A stretch of DNA of 64,000 bases, taken from positions 434,001 to 498,000 of the forward strand of contig JANUBW010000005.1 in assembly GCA_024809215.1 (NCBI GenBank). The letters run 5' to 3'. The notes beneath the pieces were generated by a model that saw only the letters and a program-made list of their open reading frames with translations, had not been told where the DNA came from and ran no database searches. Positions 24,556-33,310 of this stretch are shown one piece after another. Source of the DNA: Niastella sp. OAS944 (GTDB taxonomy: Bacteria > Bacteroidota > Bacteroidia > Chitinophagales > Chitinophagaceae). A program made the translations under genes and the position numbers. Positions within the stretch are counted from its first letter, which is position 1. Each line of letters begins with the position of its first letter.

Positions 24556-26079
24556 ATGCCTGGTGACCAGCGACACATAGAGATCATGGATACCACGCTC
24601 CGCGATGGCGAACAAACCAGCGGAGTGTCGTTCTCCCCCACCGAAAAATTGACGATTGCCCAATTGCTTTTGACCGAAGTAAAGGTAAACCGCATTGAAA
24701 TTGCTTCTGCCCGGGTAAGTGAAGGTGAGTTTGAAGCCGTAAAAGCAATTACAAAATGGGCAAAAGCCAATGGTTATTTGAACCAGGTTGAAGTGCTCAC
24801 CTTTGTTGATGGCGATGTAAGCATTCAATGGATGCAACAAGCCGGCGCCAAAGTGATGAACCTGCTCACCAAGGGCTCGTTAAACCACCTCACCCACCAG
24901 TTAAAGAAAAAGCCCGAACAGCATTTTGCCGAAATAGCCGAAGTAATAAAGCTGGCCCGCAAAAAGGGTATTGAAGTGAATGTATACCTCGAAGACTGGA
25001 GCAATGGAATGCGCCACTCAAAAGAGTATGTATTCCAATACCTCGATTTCATTCAAAAGCTGCCGGTAAAACGCATTATGTTACCCGATACACTGGGAAT
25101 ACTCATTCCATCGGAAGTAACAGAATACATTTCGGCCATTGTGCAACGCTATCCCGATCTGCATTTCGATTTTCACGCACATAATGATTATGACCTGGGC
25201 ACAGCCAACGTGCTGGAAGGCGTAAAAGCCGGCGCTCATGGCATACACCTTACTATTAATGGTATGGGCGAAAGAGCAGGCAATGCTCCCCTTGCCAGCG
25301 CCATTGCGGTACTGAACGATTTTCTGCCCGAAGTAAAAACTTCGGTTGTAGAAGCCTCGTTATATCGCGTATCAAAACTGGTAGAAACCTTCTCTGGTTT
25401 CCGCATTCCAGTTAACAAACCTGTTGTTGGCGAGAACGTGTTTACCCAAACCGCCGGTATACACGCCGATGGCGATAAAAAGAACAAGCTTTATTTCAGC
25501 GACCTGATGCCCGAGCGTTTTGGCCGTACACGGCGTTATGCCCTTGGCAAAACCAGCGGTAAGGCAAATATTGAAAACAACCTGGCGCAACTGGGTATTC
25601 AGTTGAGTGAACCCGACCTGAAAAAAGTTACCCAACGCATTATTGAATTGGGCGACAAAAAAGAAGTGGTTACCCAGGCCGACCTGCCGTACATCATTTC
25701 CGATGTTATAGACAGCAGGAATATTGAAGAAAAAGTGCGTATAGAAAATTATGTGCTTACACATTCAAAAAACCTTCGACCCTCGGTAACCGTTGAAATA
25801 TCTGTAGAAGGAGAATTATATGAAGAGCATTCACAAGGCGACGGACAATACGATGCCTTTGTAAATGCCCTGAAGAAAGTATATAAACGACTGAAAAAAG
25901 ACCTGCCGATGTTAACCGATTATACGGTACGTATTCCGCCGGGCGGAAAAAGTGACGCTCTTTGCGAAACGGTGATCACCTGGAGCTTAAATGGCAAAGA
26001 GTTCAAAACCCGCGGTCTCGATAGCGACCAAACGGTTTCAGCCATAAAGGCCACACAAAAAATGTTGAATCTTATTTAA
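24556..26079 (+). CDS. Citramalate synthase / 2-isopropylmalate synthase (DRE-TIM family)
   Basis: A 507-residue acyl-CoA:2-keto acid condensing enzyme. The catalytic HMGL-like barrel holds MDTTLRDGEQTSGVSFS at the start, with the Arg-Asp pair, and HAHNDYDLGTANVLEGVKAG with the metal histidines. A GMGERAGNAPL loop and an FTQTAGIHADGDKK linker follow. The C-terminal LeuA dimer/regulatory domain contains SQGDGQYDAFVNALKKV and RIPPGGKSDALCETVI. From memory it resembles Leptospira citramalate synthase more closely than classical LeuA, including a NVYLEDWSNG strand at the keto-acid pocket. It may thus use pyruvate (isoleucine via citramalate) instead of, or besides, 2-ketoisovalerate. I chose the Met at 24556; the in-frame upstream extension lies in the heptad hairpin. 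LeuCD and LeuB around it can serve either pathway. Confidence 0.85.
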   Translation: MPGDQRHIEIMDTTLRDGEQTSGVSFSPTEKLTIAQLLLTEVKVNRIEIASARVSEGEFEAVKAITKWAKANGYLNQVEVLTFVDGDVSIQWMQQAGAKVMNLLTKGSLNHLTHQLKKKPEQHFAEIAEVIKLARKKGIEVNVYLEDWSNGMRHSKEYVFQYLDFIQKLPVKRIMLPDTLGILIPSEVTEYISAIVQRYPDLHFDFHAHNDYDLGTANVLEGVKAGAHGIHLTINGMGERAGNAPLASAIAVLNDFLPEVKTSVVEASLYRVSKLVETFSGFRIPVNKPVVGENVFTQTAGIHADGDKKNKLYFSDLMPERFGRTRRYALGKTSGKANIENNLAQLGIQLSEPDLKKVTQRIIELGDKKEVVTQADLPYIISDVIDSRNIEEKVRIENYVLTHSKNLRPSVTVEISVEGELYEEHSQGDGQYDAFVNALKKVYKRLKKDLPMLTDYTVRIPPGGKSDALCETVITWSLNGKEFKTRGLDSDQTVSAIKATQKMLNLI

Positions 26080-26082
26080 ATG

Positions 26083-26146
26083 GTTTCAAGTTACAGGTTT
26101 CAGGTTCCAGGGATTTCCCTGAAACTTGCAACCTGAAACCTGCAAC
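26083..26146. repeat. GTTNCAR heptad hairpin between the synthase gene and leuB
   Basis: Two 31-nt arms (26083-26113 and 26116-26146) separated by only two bases, close to a perfect cruciform. 5' words: GTTTCAA, GTTACAG, GTTTCAG, GTTCCAG; 3' words: CTGAAAC, TTGCAAC, CTGAAAC, CTGCAAC. All arm mismatches fall at word positions 4 or 7. It begins three bases after the stop codon. Confidence 0.8.
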
Positions 26147-26199
26147 AGAATTTTATAATCATAAAGCTCATTCTTTAGCAAAACCAATATTAAAAGCAA

Positions 26200-27273
26200 A
26201 TGGCTAGCAAACATATCTTAATCGTCCCCGGCGACGGCATAGGCCAGGAAGTAACTGCAGTTGGTAAAAAAGTGTTAGACAAAATAGCTGCAAAATTCGG
26301 ACACAATTTTACATACGACGAAGCATTGATCGGTCACGTGGCCATTGAAGCTACAGGCAATCCCCTGCCAGATGAAACGCTGGAGAAAATGCGCAAGTCA
26401 GACGCCGTGTTATTTGGCGCAGTTGGTCACCCTAAGTACGACAACGACCCTTCTGCCAAAGTACGTCCTGAGCAGGGTTTGCTGAAAATGCGTAAAGAAC
26501 TGGGTTTGTACGCCAACTTACGTCCTATTAAATTATTCGATGAGCTGTTGGGTGCTTCAAGTATTAAACCTGAAGTATTAAAAGGAGCCGACATCCTTTT
26601 CTTCCGTGAGCTTACGGGCGATATTTATTTTGGTGAGAAAGGCAGAAAGAACGATGGCGACACGGCATATGATGTAGCCCAGTATAGCCGTTTTGAAGTT
26701 GAGCGTATTGCACGTAAAGCATTTGAAGCAGCCCGTACAAGAAGAAAGAAATTATGTTCTGTAGATAAAGCAAATGTTATTGAAACCAGCCGCCTGTGGC
26801 GCGAAGTGGTTCAAAAGCTTGCAAAGGAATATCCCGATGTAGAAGTAGAACATCAGTTTGTTGATGCTACCGCTATGTTGCTGATAAAAGACCCACGCAA
26901 GTTTGACGTAGTAGTTACTGCCAACCTGTTTGGTGATATCCTTACCGACGAAGCTTCGCAGATCGCCGGTTCTATGGGTATGCTGGCCTCTGCTTCTATT
27001 GGTGATGGCACAGGTGTTTATGAGCCTATTCACGGTTCTGCGCACGACATCACTGGTAAAGGTGTAGCTAACCCGCTGGCTTCTATTTTATCTGCCGCAC
27101 TGTTGCTTGATATTTCATTTGGCATGAAAGCCGAATCAGAAGCGGTTATCAGCGCAGTTGATAAAGTATTGAAAGCAGGCTTCCGTACACGTGATATTGC
27201 AGATGCACAAACTCCTGCCGACAAAATATTAGGCACCGACGCTATTGGCGCAGAAGTGTTGAAGTTTTTGTAA
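26200..27273 (+). CDS. leuB: 3-isopropylmalate dehydrogenase
   Basis: A 357-residue NAD-dependent beta-decarboxylating dehydrogenase that oxidises 3-isopropylmalate, and potentially 3-methylmalate in a citramalate route. It begins ILIVPGDGIGQEV, contains RPEQGLLKMRKELGLYANLRP (substrate arginines; given in part), RELTGDIYFGEKG, DKANVIETSRLWREVV with the catalytic Lys, DATAMLLIKDPRKFDVVVT, and NLFGDILTDEASQIAGSMG with metal-binding aspartates, then EPIHGSAHDITGKGVANP. Length and order are normal. Last gene of the operon; a strong terminator follows 25 bases after the stop. Confidence 0.97.
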   Translation: MASKHILIVPGDGIGQEVTAVGKKVLDKIAAKFGHNFTYDEALIGHVAIEATGNPLPDETLEKMRKSDAVLFGAVGHPKYDNDPSAKVRPEQGLLKMRKELGLYANLRPIKLFDELLGASSIKPEVLKGADILFFRELTGDIYFGEKGRKNDGDTAYDVAQYSRFEVERIARKAFEAARTRRKKLCSVDKANVIETSRLWREVVQKLAKEYPDVEVEHQFVDATAMLLIKDPRKFDVVVTANLFGDILTDEASQIAGSMGMLASASIGDGTGVYEPIHGSAHDITGKGVANPLASILSAALLLDISFGMKAESEAVISAVDKVLKAGFRTRDIADAQTPADKILGTDAIGAEVLKFL

Positions 27274-27298
27274 ACGCTAACAAATCAAATTTCATATA

Positions 27299-27325
27299 GG
27301 GCTGCCTGCCGGGCGGCCCTTTTTT
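27299..27325 (+). terminator. Rho-independent terminator of the leu operon
   Basis: An 8-bp GC stem (GGGCTGCC pairing with GGCGGCCC with one wobble) around a short loop, followed by TTTTTT. This is the only classical terminator in the operon, in contrast to the heptad hairpins in its internal gaps. Confidence 0.88.
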
Positions 27326-27329
27326 ATTA

Positions 27330-28634
27330 TCACAACACCGTAACGCTCACTGCCGTGGTGCCATAAATTAGCATAAACGCTTTATCAACCGGCAGATCGC
27401 CAGGCTTGCCTATTGGAGCCAAAGGCAGCTTACTGGTTTCAACAACCGCATGATGAGGTGTTAGCCCGGTGGCATAATCTCCTTTGCCATTTGCATCTGC
27501 GATTTTATATACTATGGGCATAATAACCCAGGCCACCTGCCGTGGATTGCGCTGGTCTTCTATTGGGAAGGAAGCCTCATCTTTGCCCAATGTAATTTCA
27601 CCTATACGAACAACATTAGTATATGGCTCCAGGTTATGGGTAAGCAATTCAGCCGCTGATGCGGTTTCTGCTGAAGTTAATATATACACGCGCGACAAGT
27701 TAAGATTCCAGGCCTGCAGATCGCTCATGCTCTTTCCGGCGGCATTACTGCTAAATGAAATGGCCTGCTGAAAAGTTTGTACAACGGTGCCCCCGTGTTT
27801 ATTGCCGCGGTAGGTTATGAATTTATTACCGGCATTGAAGTTACTGGTAAGCAATGCGGCCAGTTTGGTTGCAGAAGCCACGCTGCCGCCAGGGTTATAG
27901 CGCAAATCGAGAATAAATTCGGTAACACCCTGTTGTTGTAATTTTTGTATGCTTTGCAGCATAACAGCATCGTCTTTTTCGGCACATAGATAATAGGCCA
28001 GGTAGCCGGTCTTTTTGCCGTTATTCTCAAATACATGGGTGGCATATACGCTTTTTTGGGGCACAATAGCGCTTTGTACACCTATGCGGGCCGAATCAAC
28101 CAGGGCAGAGCGATCGGTATTGAATGCTGCTAACTGTAATGTAGCAGCGGCTGCCTGTAAAGCTTCTTTGGTAGCTTTTTTATTATCGACGGTTATTGGC
28201 CTGTCGTTTACTGCCGAAAAAAGCATACCTCGCTTCAAACCCCGGTTGTTAGCATTGCTGCCGGGAATAACACTGGTAATGACCCCAATTAATTTTTGCT
28301 GATCGAACGGGTGTATTGTGAACGAATAGTAAAAACCATAAGTTTCAGCTGCTGTTTTGGTAGCGCCAATGGTAGTTCGGTTACTGATCCAGGAAAAGCG
28401 GTCGTTGGGCGATAGCAGTTGTTTAAAGAATTGCTCTGTGGGCAACGAATAATCAGGATGCGGGGGCATATCGGCACTCCAGTAATAATACATGGCCATA
28501 CTATCGTACACCCATTTATTGATCTTGCCAATAGAATCAGTGGGTTGCCAGCCGGCATCTTTTTTTGTACAGGCGGGGCTGGGTAACAATGCTACTGAAA
28601 GCAGTATATATATAATGAATTTACCAATGGTCAT
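27330..28634 (-). CDS. S41-family (C-terminal processing) peptidase lipoprotein
   Basis: A 434-residue exported peptidase of family S41. Lipobox at Cys 22 (LLPSPACTKK). The N-terminal helical region includes IGKINKWVYDSMAMYYYWS, common in Bacteroidota S41 lipoproteins. A PDZ-like part contains NRGLKRGMLFSAVNDRPI. The catalytic domain has EFILDLRYNPGGSVASA, the nucleophile S326 in TSAETASAAELL, and the general base K351 in TLGKDE. The 25-residue spacing equals that in E. coli Tsp. It probably degrades periplasmic or surface proteins. It converges with leuB and stands apart from the T9SS genes upstream. Confidence 0.9.
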   Translation of the reverse strand: MTIGKFIIYILLSVALLPSPACTKKDAGWQPTDSIGKINKWVYDSMAMYYYWSADMPPHPDYSLPTEQFFKQLLSPNDRFSWISNRTTIGATKTAAETYGFYYSFTIHPFDQQKLIGVITSVIPGSNANNRGLKRGMLFSAVNDRPITVDNKKATKEALQAAAATLQLAAFNTDRSALVDSARIGVQSAIVPQKSVYATHVFENNGKKTGYLAYYLCAEKDDAVMLQSIQKLQQQGVTEFILDLRYNPGGSVASATKLAALLTSNFNAGNKFITYRGNKHGGTVVQTFQQAISFSSNAAGKSMSDLQAWNLNLSRVYILTSAETASAAELLTHNLEPYTNVVRIGEITLGKDEASFPIEDQRNPRQVAWVIMPIVYKIADANGKGDYATGLTPHHAVVETSKLPLAPIGKPGDLPVDKAFMLIYGTTAVSVTVL

Positions 28635-28763
28635 TGTAAGGTCTTGATGCTGGTTTTTAAAATGATGCGAACAGGTAGCAGTCCTGTTCGCCTTTATTTT
28701 ATTTTTATTTTTTTGTTAAGCGCTAAAAATTATTTTTGTAGTGGTTTTAAACAATTACTTTGA

Positions 28764-28797
28764 AAAGGGTATTCCGCGAGCAGGCGGAATACCCTTT
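28764..28797 (-). terminator. Strong hairpin after the T9SS cargo gene
   Basis: A perfect 14-bp stem (AAAGGGTATTCCGC with GCGGAATACCCTTT) around a 6-nt loop. An outer inverted repeat (TTACTTTGAA near 28756 with TTCAAAGTAA near 28817) encloses it. It lies downstream of the gene at 28848-30266 on the minus strand. The T-tract is weak, but the position fits a terminator. Confidence 0.6.
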
Positions 28798-28847
28798 CGC
28801 TTTTGAAGTAAACGCACTTCAAAGTAAATTGAAAAAAAGAAAGACTC

Positions 28848-30266
28848 TTATTTCTTTATGAACGATTTGCTTTGACGCAGGCCATTCATATTGAATACTA
28901 CCATGTAATTGCCAGGGATCAGTTTGCTTACATTCAGCGTTGTTTGAACCGCGCCTTGTTGTACATTTTGTGTAAACAACTGACGGCCATCGATGCTAAC
29001 CAGCTGAACGGTAGCGCCGGCTTCAGCTTGCGGATGTTGCATTACCAGTTGGTTTTGTACCGGATTAGGATAAACGTTTATCTTAACCACACCCTTTACT
29101 GCCAATACATCGCTGGCAACTTTTACATTATCTTTTCCTACGAGATGAACGCGGTAAAATGCAGCTTTATCTGAACGGGTATCTGTTAACTGATAGAATG
29201 GATTTTTACCAGTAGCTTTTACCACCGTAAATGGCTCAAATGTTTTACCGCCATCAGTAGATTTCTCTACTACATATTCACGGGCATTGGCCTCATCGGG
29301 TGTGCTCCATTGCAGCGTGATCAGCTCTTCGCTGGTTTCTTCGCCATTGAGCCACAGATTGATGATGAACAGTTTTTTACCATCTATCACCAGTACATTG
29401 TCCAATCCGCCGGTAGCGTTGCGGGTATCAATGGGAGTCCAGGTTTGTGAAGGCCATTTACCATTGAACGACAGGTACAAACGGTACAGACTGCCATTCA
29501 GTGAACGCTGGGCAATATGCAGGATACCGTTTGATAAATTGTTTGGAATAATAGTACCCCAGGCTTTGTTAACACCGTTTACGCTATCGGCATAAAAAGG
29601 TGCATAGCCATTGGCAATGCTGTTATCGGTACCATCGCTTTCAATAAAAGTAGCAGCAACCGGGCGTCCCTGTGCAAACAGGTTATCATATAATAAAATG
29701 AATTGTTTGGGGGCGCCATAGCGCAAAGGTGTAGTGCGTAAAGCAGTGCCACCGGCAGTATCATTGCCAAAATTCAGCACGGTAACCGCACTGGGCGCTG
29801 TTAAACGATGAGCAACGGTTATACCATTGGCGCCGTTATTCAACACCAGGCGGAAGTAAACGCTATTGCCGGGTCTGAACAAGGTAGAAGAAGCTGCTTC
29901 ATTTACAAACCAACCGGTATAAGCACCGGTTGAATCGGTAACGAATTCACCATAACGGCCGGCAATGGCCAGGGTTGCCGTAGTGCTGCGCACAAAATCG
30001 CCGCTGTCTTTTACCAGAATATAAGCGCCCTCACCAATGCTGGTGCTGGTTGGTGAAGATACAAACCGGTTGTAGTAACGATAGGTTGCATTAGGTGTTA
30101 AACCGTTTACCGTAATACGGCAAACAAAAGGCACCTTGCGATCATCAGCGGCGTTGAAATTGCCAACACCCTGAATATACTGGGGAAAATACACTTCTGA
30201 TATAGACTGTCCGAAAGATACAGAAGCTATCAGGAGCAGGATGAGTATATTAACTCCGGTTTTCAT
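28848..30266 (-). CDS. Secreted T9SS cargo with type A sorting domain and uncharacterised N-terminal module
   Basis: A 472-residue secreted protein. Signal peptide: MKTGVNILILLLIASVSFGQ. Residues about 20-300 form a module also found in the MBG protein at 33311 (shared motifs: EVYFPQY, GLTPNATYRY, GDFVR, AWGTIIPN, GGLDNVLVIDG). Next comes a fibronectin-like segment (TLQWSTPDEANAREYVVEKS). The last 75 residues are a type A T9SS sorting domain: VYPNPVQNQLVM, VSIDGRQLF, IPGNYMVVFNMNG and SKSFIKK. It should be exported by T9SS and anchored or released at the surface. I chose the Met at 30266 because it starts the signal; the longer frame overlaps a terminator. No enzyme motif is visible. Confidence 0.85.
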   Translation of the reverse strand: MKTGVNILILLLIASVSFGQSISEVYFPQYIQGVGNFNAADDRKVPFVCRITVNGLTPNATYRYYNRFVSSPTSTSIGEGAYILVKDSGDFVRSTTATLAIAGRYGEFVTDSTGAYTGWFVNEAASSTLFRPGNSVYFRLVLNNGANGITVAHRLTAPSAVTVLNFGNDTAGGTALRTTPLRYGAPKQFILLYDNLFAQGRPVAATFIESDGTDNSIANGYAPFYADSVNGVNKAWGTIIPNNLSNGILHIAQRSLNGSLYRLYLSFNGKWPSQTWTPIDTRNATGGLDNVLVIDGKKLFIINLWLNGEETSEELITLQWSTPDEANAREYVVEKSTDGGKTFEPFTVVKATGKNPFYQLTDTRSDKAAFYRVHLVGKDNVKVASDVLAVKGVVKINVYPNPVQNQLVMQHPQAEAGATVQLVSIDGRQLFTQNVQQGAVQTTLNVSKLIPGNYMVVFNMNGLRQSKSFIKK

Positions 30267-30293
30267 AATTGTTAGTGTTAGTGTTAGGTTAAT

Positions 30294-30333
30294 AAAAAAA
30301 AACACCGGGCTGCTTTTTTGCAAAAGCCCGGTG
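30294..30333 (-). terminator. Rho-independent terminator of the beta-helix lipoprotein gene
   Basis: CACCGGGC (30303-30310) pairs with GCCCGGTG (30326-30333); on the minus strand the stem is followed by about ten T residues (30294-30302 complement). It ends the transcript of the lipoprotein at 30377-31732 and separates it from the T9SS cargo gene. Confidence 0.85.
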
Positions 30334-30376
30334 CTTATAAAGAATTACCTGTTTCATATAACATGGCAGGAAATTA

Positions 30377-31732
30377 TTAATAGCTCAATTTTGCCCAACC
30401 TGCTAACCAGTTGTTAACAGTAATGTCGTTAGCATCGTATTGACCGAAAGCACCGCGGAAAGCAGGTGTTTCGAAATCAGAAGGCAACCCTGTATAGTTA
30501 GGCGCTAAAGTTAAAGCAGGAGAACCGGCTTTAGGTCTGAAATCATAAGTCCAGGGAGAAGCCAGATCAACAACATCATTAGCATCGCCACCCAGGTATT
30601 TTGCGTTGTTGTTAACCAGTGAAATAGAAGTAGGATTAACAATAGCAGAGAATGCCTGTACCAGGTTATAGCTGAAGTTTGAAGAATCAGCCTGTGAACC
30701 GGCAGAAGCCAGTTGCACACCTGTAGGGAAACCAATGAAGATGGAGTTACGAACTTCGTAGCTGCTGTGACGACGGAAATGAGCACCGTTCAACAGGCCG
30801 AGTGAAGTTGCCTGGGTGGCAGTTGAAACGCCAACAACAGTGAGGTTTGAAATGATAGCTTTAGTGCGTGGATTGTCAGTAGCACCGGTACCATTGTTAT
30901 CACTTTCAATACCGTTAGGGTTGGCTGAATAGTTCTGGCTGGCATCCAGTACAGAAACTGCATACTGGATATGGCCGGTGTAACCAAAGTCGAAATCGAA
31001 TGCATCATCATCGGGAGCCAGAGCAAACAGGTAGCTTGCATTTACTGTACCACCAAAGAACTCAAAAGCATCATCGTTGCCATAAGCAACTTCAATGTGG
31101 TTCAGGATAGTACCAGCACCAACACCACCTAAAGTAAGACCATTCAATTCGTTGTCAGTAGCAACAGCAGCACCAGCATACTCAATGATCACATACTCCA
31201 GTTGTCCGGCGCTGTGATTTACATCACCCAGGCCAGCGCCACCGCCACCGTAGTTGATATCTACACCAGCAGGAACGCTGGGCAAATTGATACCTTCGAT
31301 GCTGGCATCGGCTCTGTTCAAAGGTGCATTACCTAATAACACGATGCCACCCCAGTCTCCTGTGGCTGGCGTAGCCTGGTTAGAAGTGAATACAATTGGA
31401 TCGCTGGGTGTACCGGCAGCAAAAAGTTGTGAACCGCGAGTTACAATCAACGCTGAGGCAGAGTCGTTGGTTGATTTTTTCACAGCTTCTACACGTGTAC
31501 CTTCTTCAAGGATGAGCGTAGCGTTGTTAGTTACATACGTTTTGCCATCCAGTACATATAAAGTATCATTTGCCAGAAAGCGATCTGCAGTGATGGTTAA
31601 TGGTAATACTACAGTATCAACATATGGACCGGCAAATGTACTACGTGGACTAAAACCTTTGTCTATACCATTTTTCTTACAAGCAGTGGCTACTAAAGAA
31701 AGCACAGCCACGCTGAGGATAAGTCTTTTCAT
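30377..31732 (-). CDS. Beta-helix-like surface lipoprotein
   Basis: A 451-residue lipoprotein (signal ending LVATAC, Cys 18, then KKNG). The mature part contains TYVTNNATLILEEGTRV and GDWGGIVLLGNAPLNR, then many short strand-like repeats (LEYVIIEYAGAA, NHIEVAYGNDDAFEFFGG, SYLFALAPDDDAFDFDFG, AIISNLTVVG, NSIFIGFPTGVQL), as in right-handed parallel beta-helix proteins. This family is common near TonB receptors and T9SS cargo in Bacteroidota, with no known biochemical role. Acidic D-D-D clusters suggest calcium binding. It lies upstream of the T9SS cargo gene on the same strand but has its own terminator. Confidence 0.75.
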   Translation of the reverse strand: MKRLILSVAVLSLVATACKKNGIDKGFSPRSTFAGPYVDTVVLPLTITADRFLANDTLYVLDGKTYVTNNATLILEEGTRVEAVKKSTNDSASALIVTRGSQLFAAGTPSDPIVFTSNQATPATGDWGGIVLLGNAPLNRADASIEGINLPSVPAGVDINYGGGGAGLGDVNHSAGQLEYVIIEYAGAAVATDNELNGLTLGGVGAGTILNHIEVAYGNDDAFEFFGGTVNASYLFALAPDDDAFDFDFGYTGHIQYAVSVLDASQNYSANPNGIESDNNGTGATDNPRTKAIISNLTVVGVSTATQATSLGLLNGAHFRRHSSYEVRNSIFIGFPTGVQLASAGSQADSSNFSYNLVQAFSAIVNPTSISLVNNNAKYLGGDANDVVDLASPWTYDFRPKAGSPALTLAPNYTGLPSDFETPAFRGAFGQYDANDITVNNWLAGWAKLSY

Positions 31733-32180
31733 GATTAATTTGGTTTTTTAAACAATTACTAAAAAATGGGATGTATATGAAACAGGTGATCCTTTTAAAT
31801 GATATGCGCTGGTCACAAATCACATTCATCAACAACTAACGCAAATGCCATAGTGTAAAATTATAACCCAAAACATCTCGCACAACACTTCTTCATCGAT
31901 TTAGCAATTAGTTATTGGTTTGTTAATATTGCGTTTGTGCATTCATGTATGTGCATATCAATATCGTTACATGCATTTGTTACGCACGCACAAAACCTAT
32001 TCGCATTTTCATATTACTGAAATGCAGCCGCAAACATCCATCAAATCAAAGCCGGGGAAGAGAGGTTAATAAGCAATTGGCAACAGGCAATTGCCAATAA
32101 ACAAGCAAACATTAACTGAAGTAGAAAGTAAATACAATCAAGAAACACATAACTGTATTTACTTTCTAATTACTCATTCC
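31733..32180. other. Intergenic region with two hairpins
   Basis: 448 bases without a gene. It contains a short heptad set at 32073-32100 (GCAATTG, GCAACAG, GCAATTG, CCAATAA), partly palindromic. A perfect 13-bp hairpin follows (GAAAGTAAATACA at 32124-32136 with TGTATTTACTTTC at 32154-32166) and probably ends the PorV transcript from the minus strand. The part next to 31732 should hold the lipoprotein promoter, but I see no clear consensus. Confidence 0.55.
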
Positions 32181-33281
32181 TTATTTTTCATTTTTCATTT
32201 CAAATATAAGTCCTAACCGAACGGTATTGCCCAATGGATTTCTATTCACTTTATCACCTGTTGGTACCAGGTAAGAAAAATTTACCATGGCCATATTGAA
32301 CCGCACGCCGGCGCCGGCAGTAACATACTGCCAGTTGCCATAGTTGTACGATTTGCTGTTGTAGCCTAATCGCAGGTATAACTGATCTTTAAAAATATAT
32401 TCTGTACCAAAGGCCAGTTGCAGGGCATTGTTATCAAATGAATCGAACCAGCCGGTCACAATACTTTTATTTCGATAAGCAGGCATATCTTCCGGCGAGG
32501 TGGGAACTTCCGGCACTAATAATTTATCGGCCTGTAAAGCAAAGGTCATTTTGTTGTCATCGTTCCACACCTCGGTATATGCAGCTCCAATACCTAAACC
32601 TGCCGGCAGGAAGTCTTTATTACCTGCCTCCTCTGTATATCCTATTTTAGTACCCAAGTTCGATAAAGAGATCCCTGCAGTCCAGCCGCGTCCATTATCA
32701 GCCGAACCGTTATAATAAGCCGACAGGTCTGCCGCAAACGCATTACCCGCTTTGTAGCTGGTTCCATTAATAGCACCGGTAGCCAGTTTGGAAGAAATAT
32801 AGCGCAGCGCAACACCGAGGCCAATTTTATCACTTAGTTTACGTGCATAGCCCAGGTCAAATGCCAGCTCTCGTGGACGAACGGTTTGTAATTTATTACC
32901 GCTGTAATCAACCATACTAATATCACCGGCATTAAAATACCGCAGTGAAGCCGACACACTTTGTAATTCATCCAACTGATGATAACCTGCCAATGTGGCC
33001 AGGTACATATTGTCGGCCACCTCTTTCAACCAGGGGGCATAAGTAGCGCTTATGGAAGTTGCTTTACGGGCAAATGGTAACTTAGCCTGATTATAAAAAA
33101 CACTATTGGCATCGGGACTAATGGCTATACCAGCCTCCCCCATTCCCCCACTGCGCGCATCGGGCGAAATGCGCAAAAAAGGAACGGCTGTGGTAGTTAT
33201 ATTAATAGAACTCTTTTCCTGAGCTACAAGCGCATGTACGCAAAAAATGGCAACGCCGGTTATTAATAGCTTCCTCATCAC
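32181..33281 (-). CDS. porV: Type IX secretion outer-membrane protein PorV
   Basis: A 366-residue outer-membrane barrel of the PorV/LptO (FadL-like) family. A signal peptide (IFCVHALVAQ) precedes the diagnostic TAVPFLRISPDARSGGMGEAG and ISPDANSVFYNQAKL (family signature: dispensable N-terminal strands followed by P-D-A-N-S-x-x-x-N). The barrel ends in NTVRLGLIFEMKNEK. PorV binds T9SS cargo as it leaves the translocon and delivers it to the PorU sortase. Here the gene is 30 bases downstream of an MBG-domain cargo gene and in the same minus-strand run as a TonB/FecR/sigma set. This could mean a dedicated paralog; whether a main porV exists elsewhere is not visible. Confidence 0.88.
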   Translation of the reverse strand: MMRKLLITGVAIFCVHALVAQEKSSINITTTAVPFLRISPDARSGGMGEAGIAISPDANSVFYNQAKLPFARKATSISATYAPWLKEVADNMYLATLAGYHQLDELQSVSASLRYFNAGDISMVDYSGNKLQTVRPRELAFDLGYARKLSDKIGLGVALRYISSKLATGAINGTSYKAGNAFAADLSAYYNGSADNGRGWTAGISLSNLGTKIGYTEEAGNKDFLPAGLGIGAAYTEVWNDDNKMTFALQADKLLVPEVPTSPEDMPAYRNKSIVTGWFDSFDNNALQLAFGTEYIFKDQLYLRLGYNSKSYNYGNWQYVTAGAGVRFNMAMVNFSYLVPTGDKVNRNPLGNTVRLGLIFEMKNEK

Positions 33282-33310
33282 AAAAAAGTTTTGGATAGAA
33301 TGATTTATGA

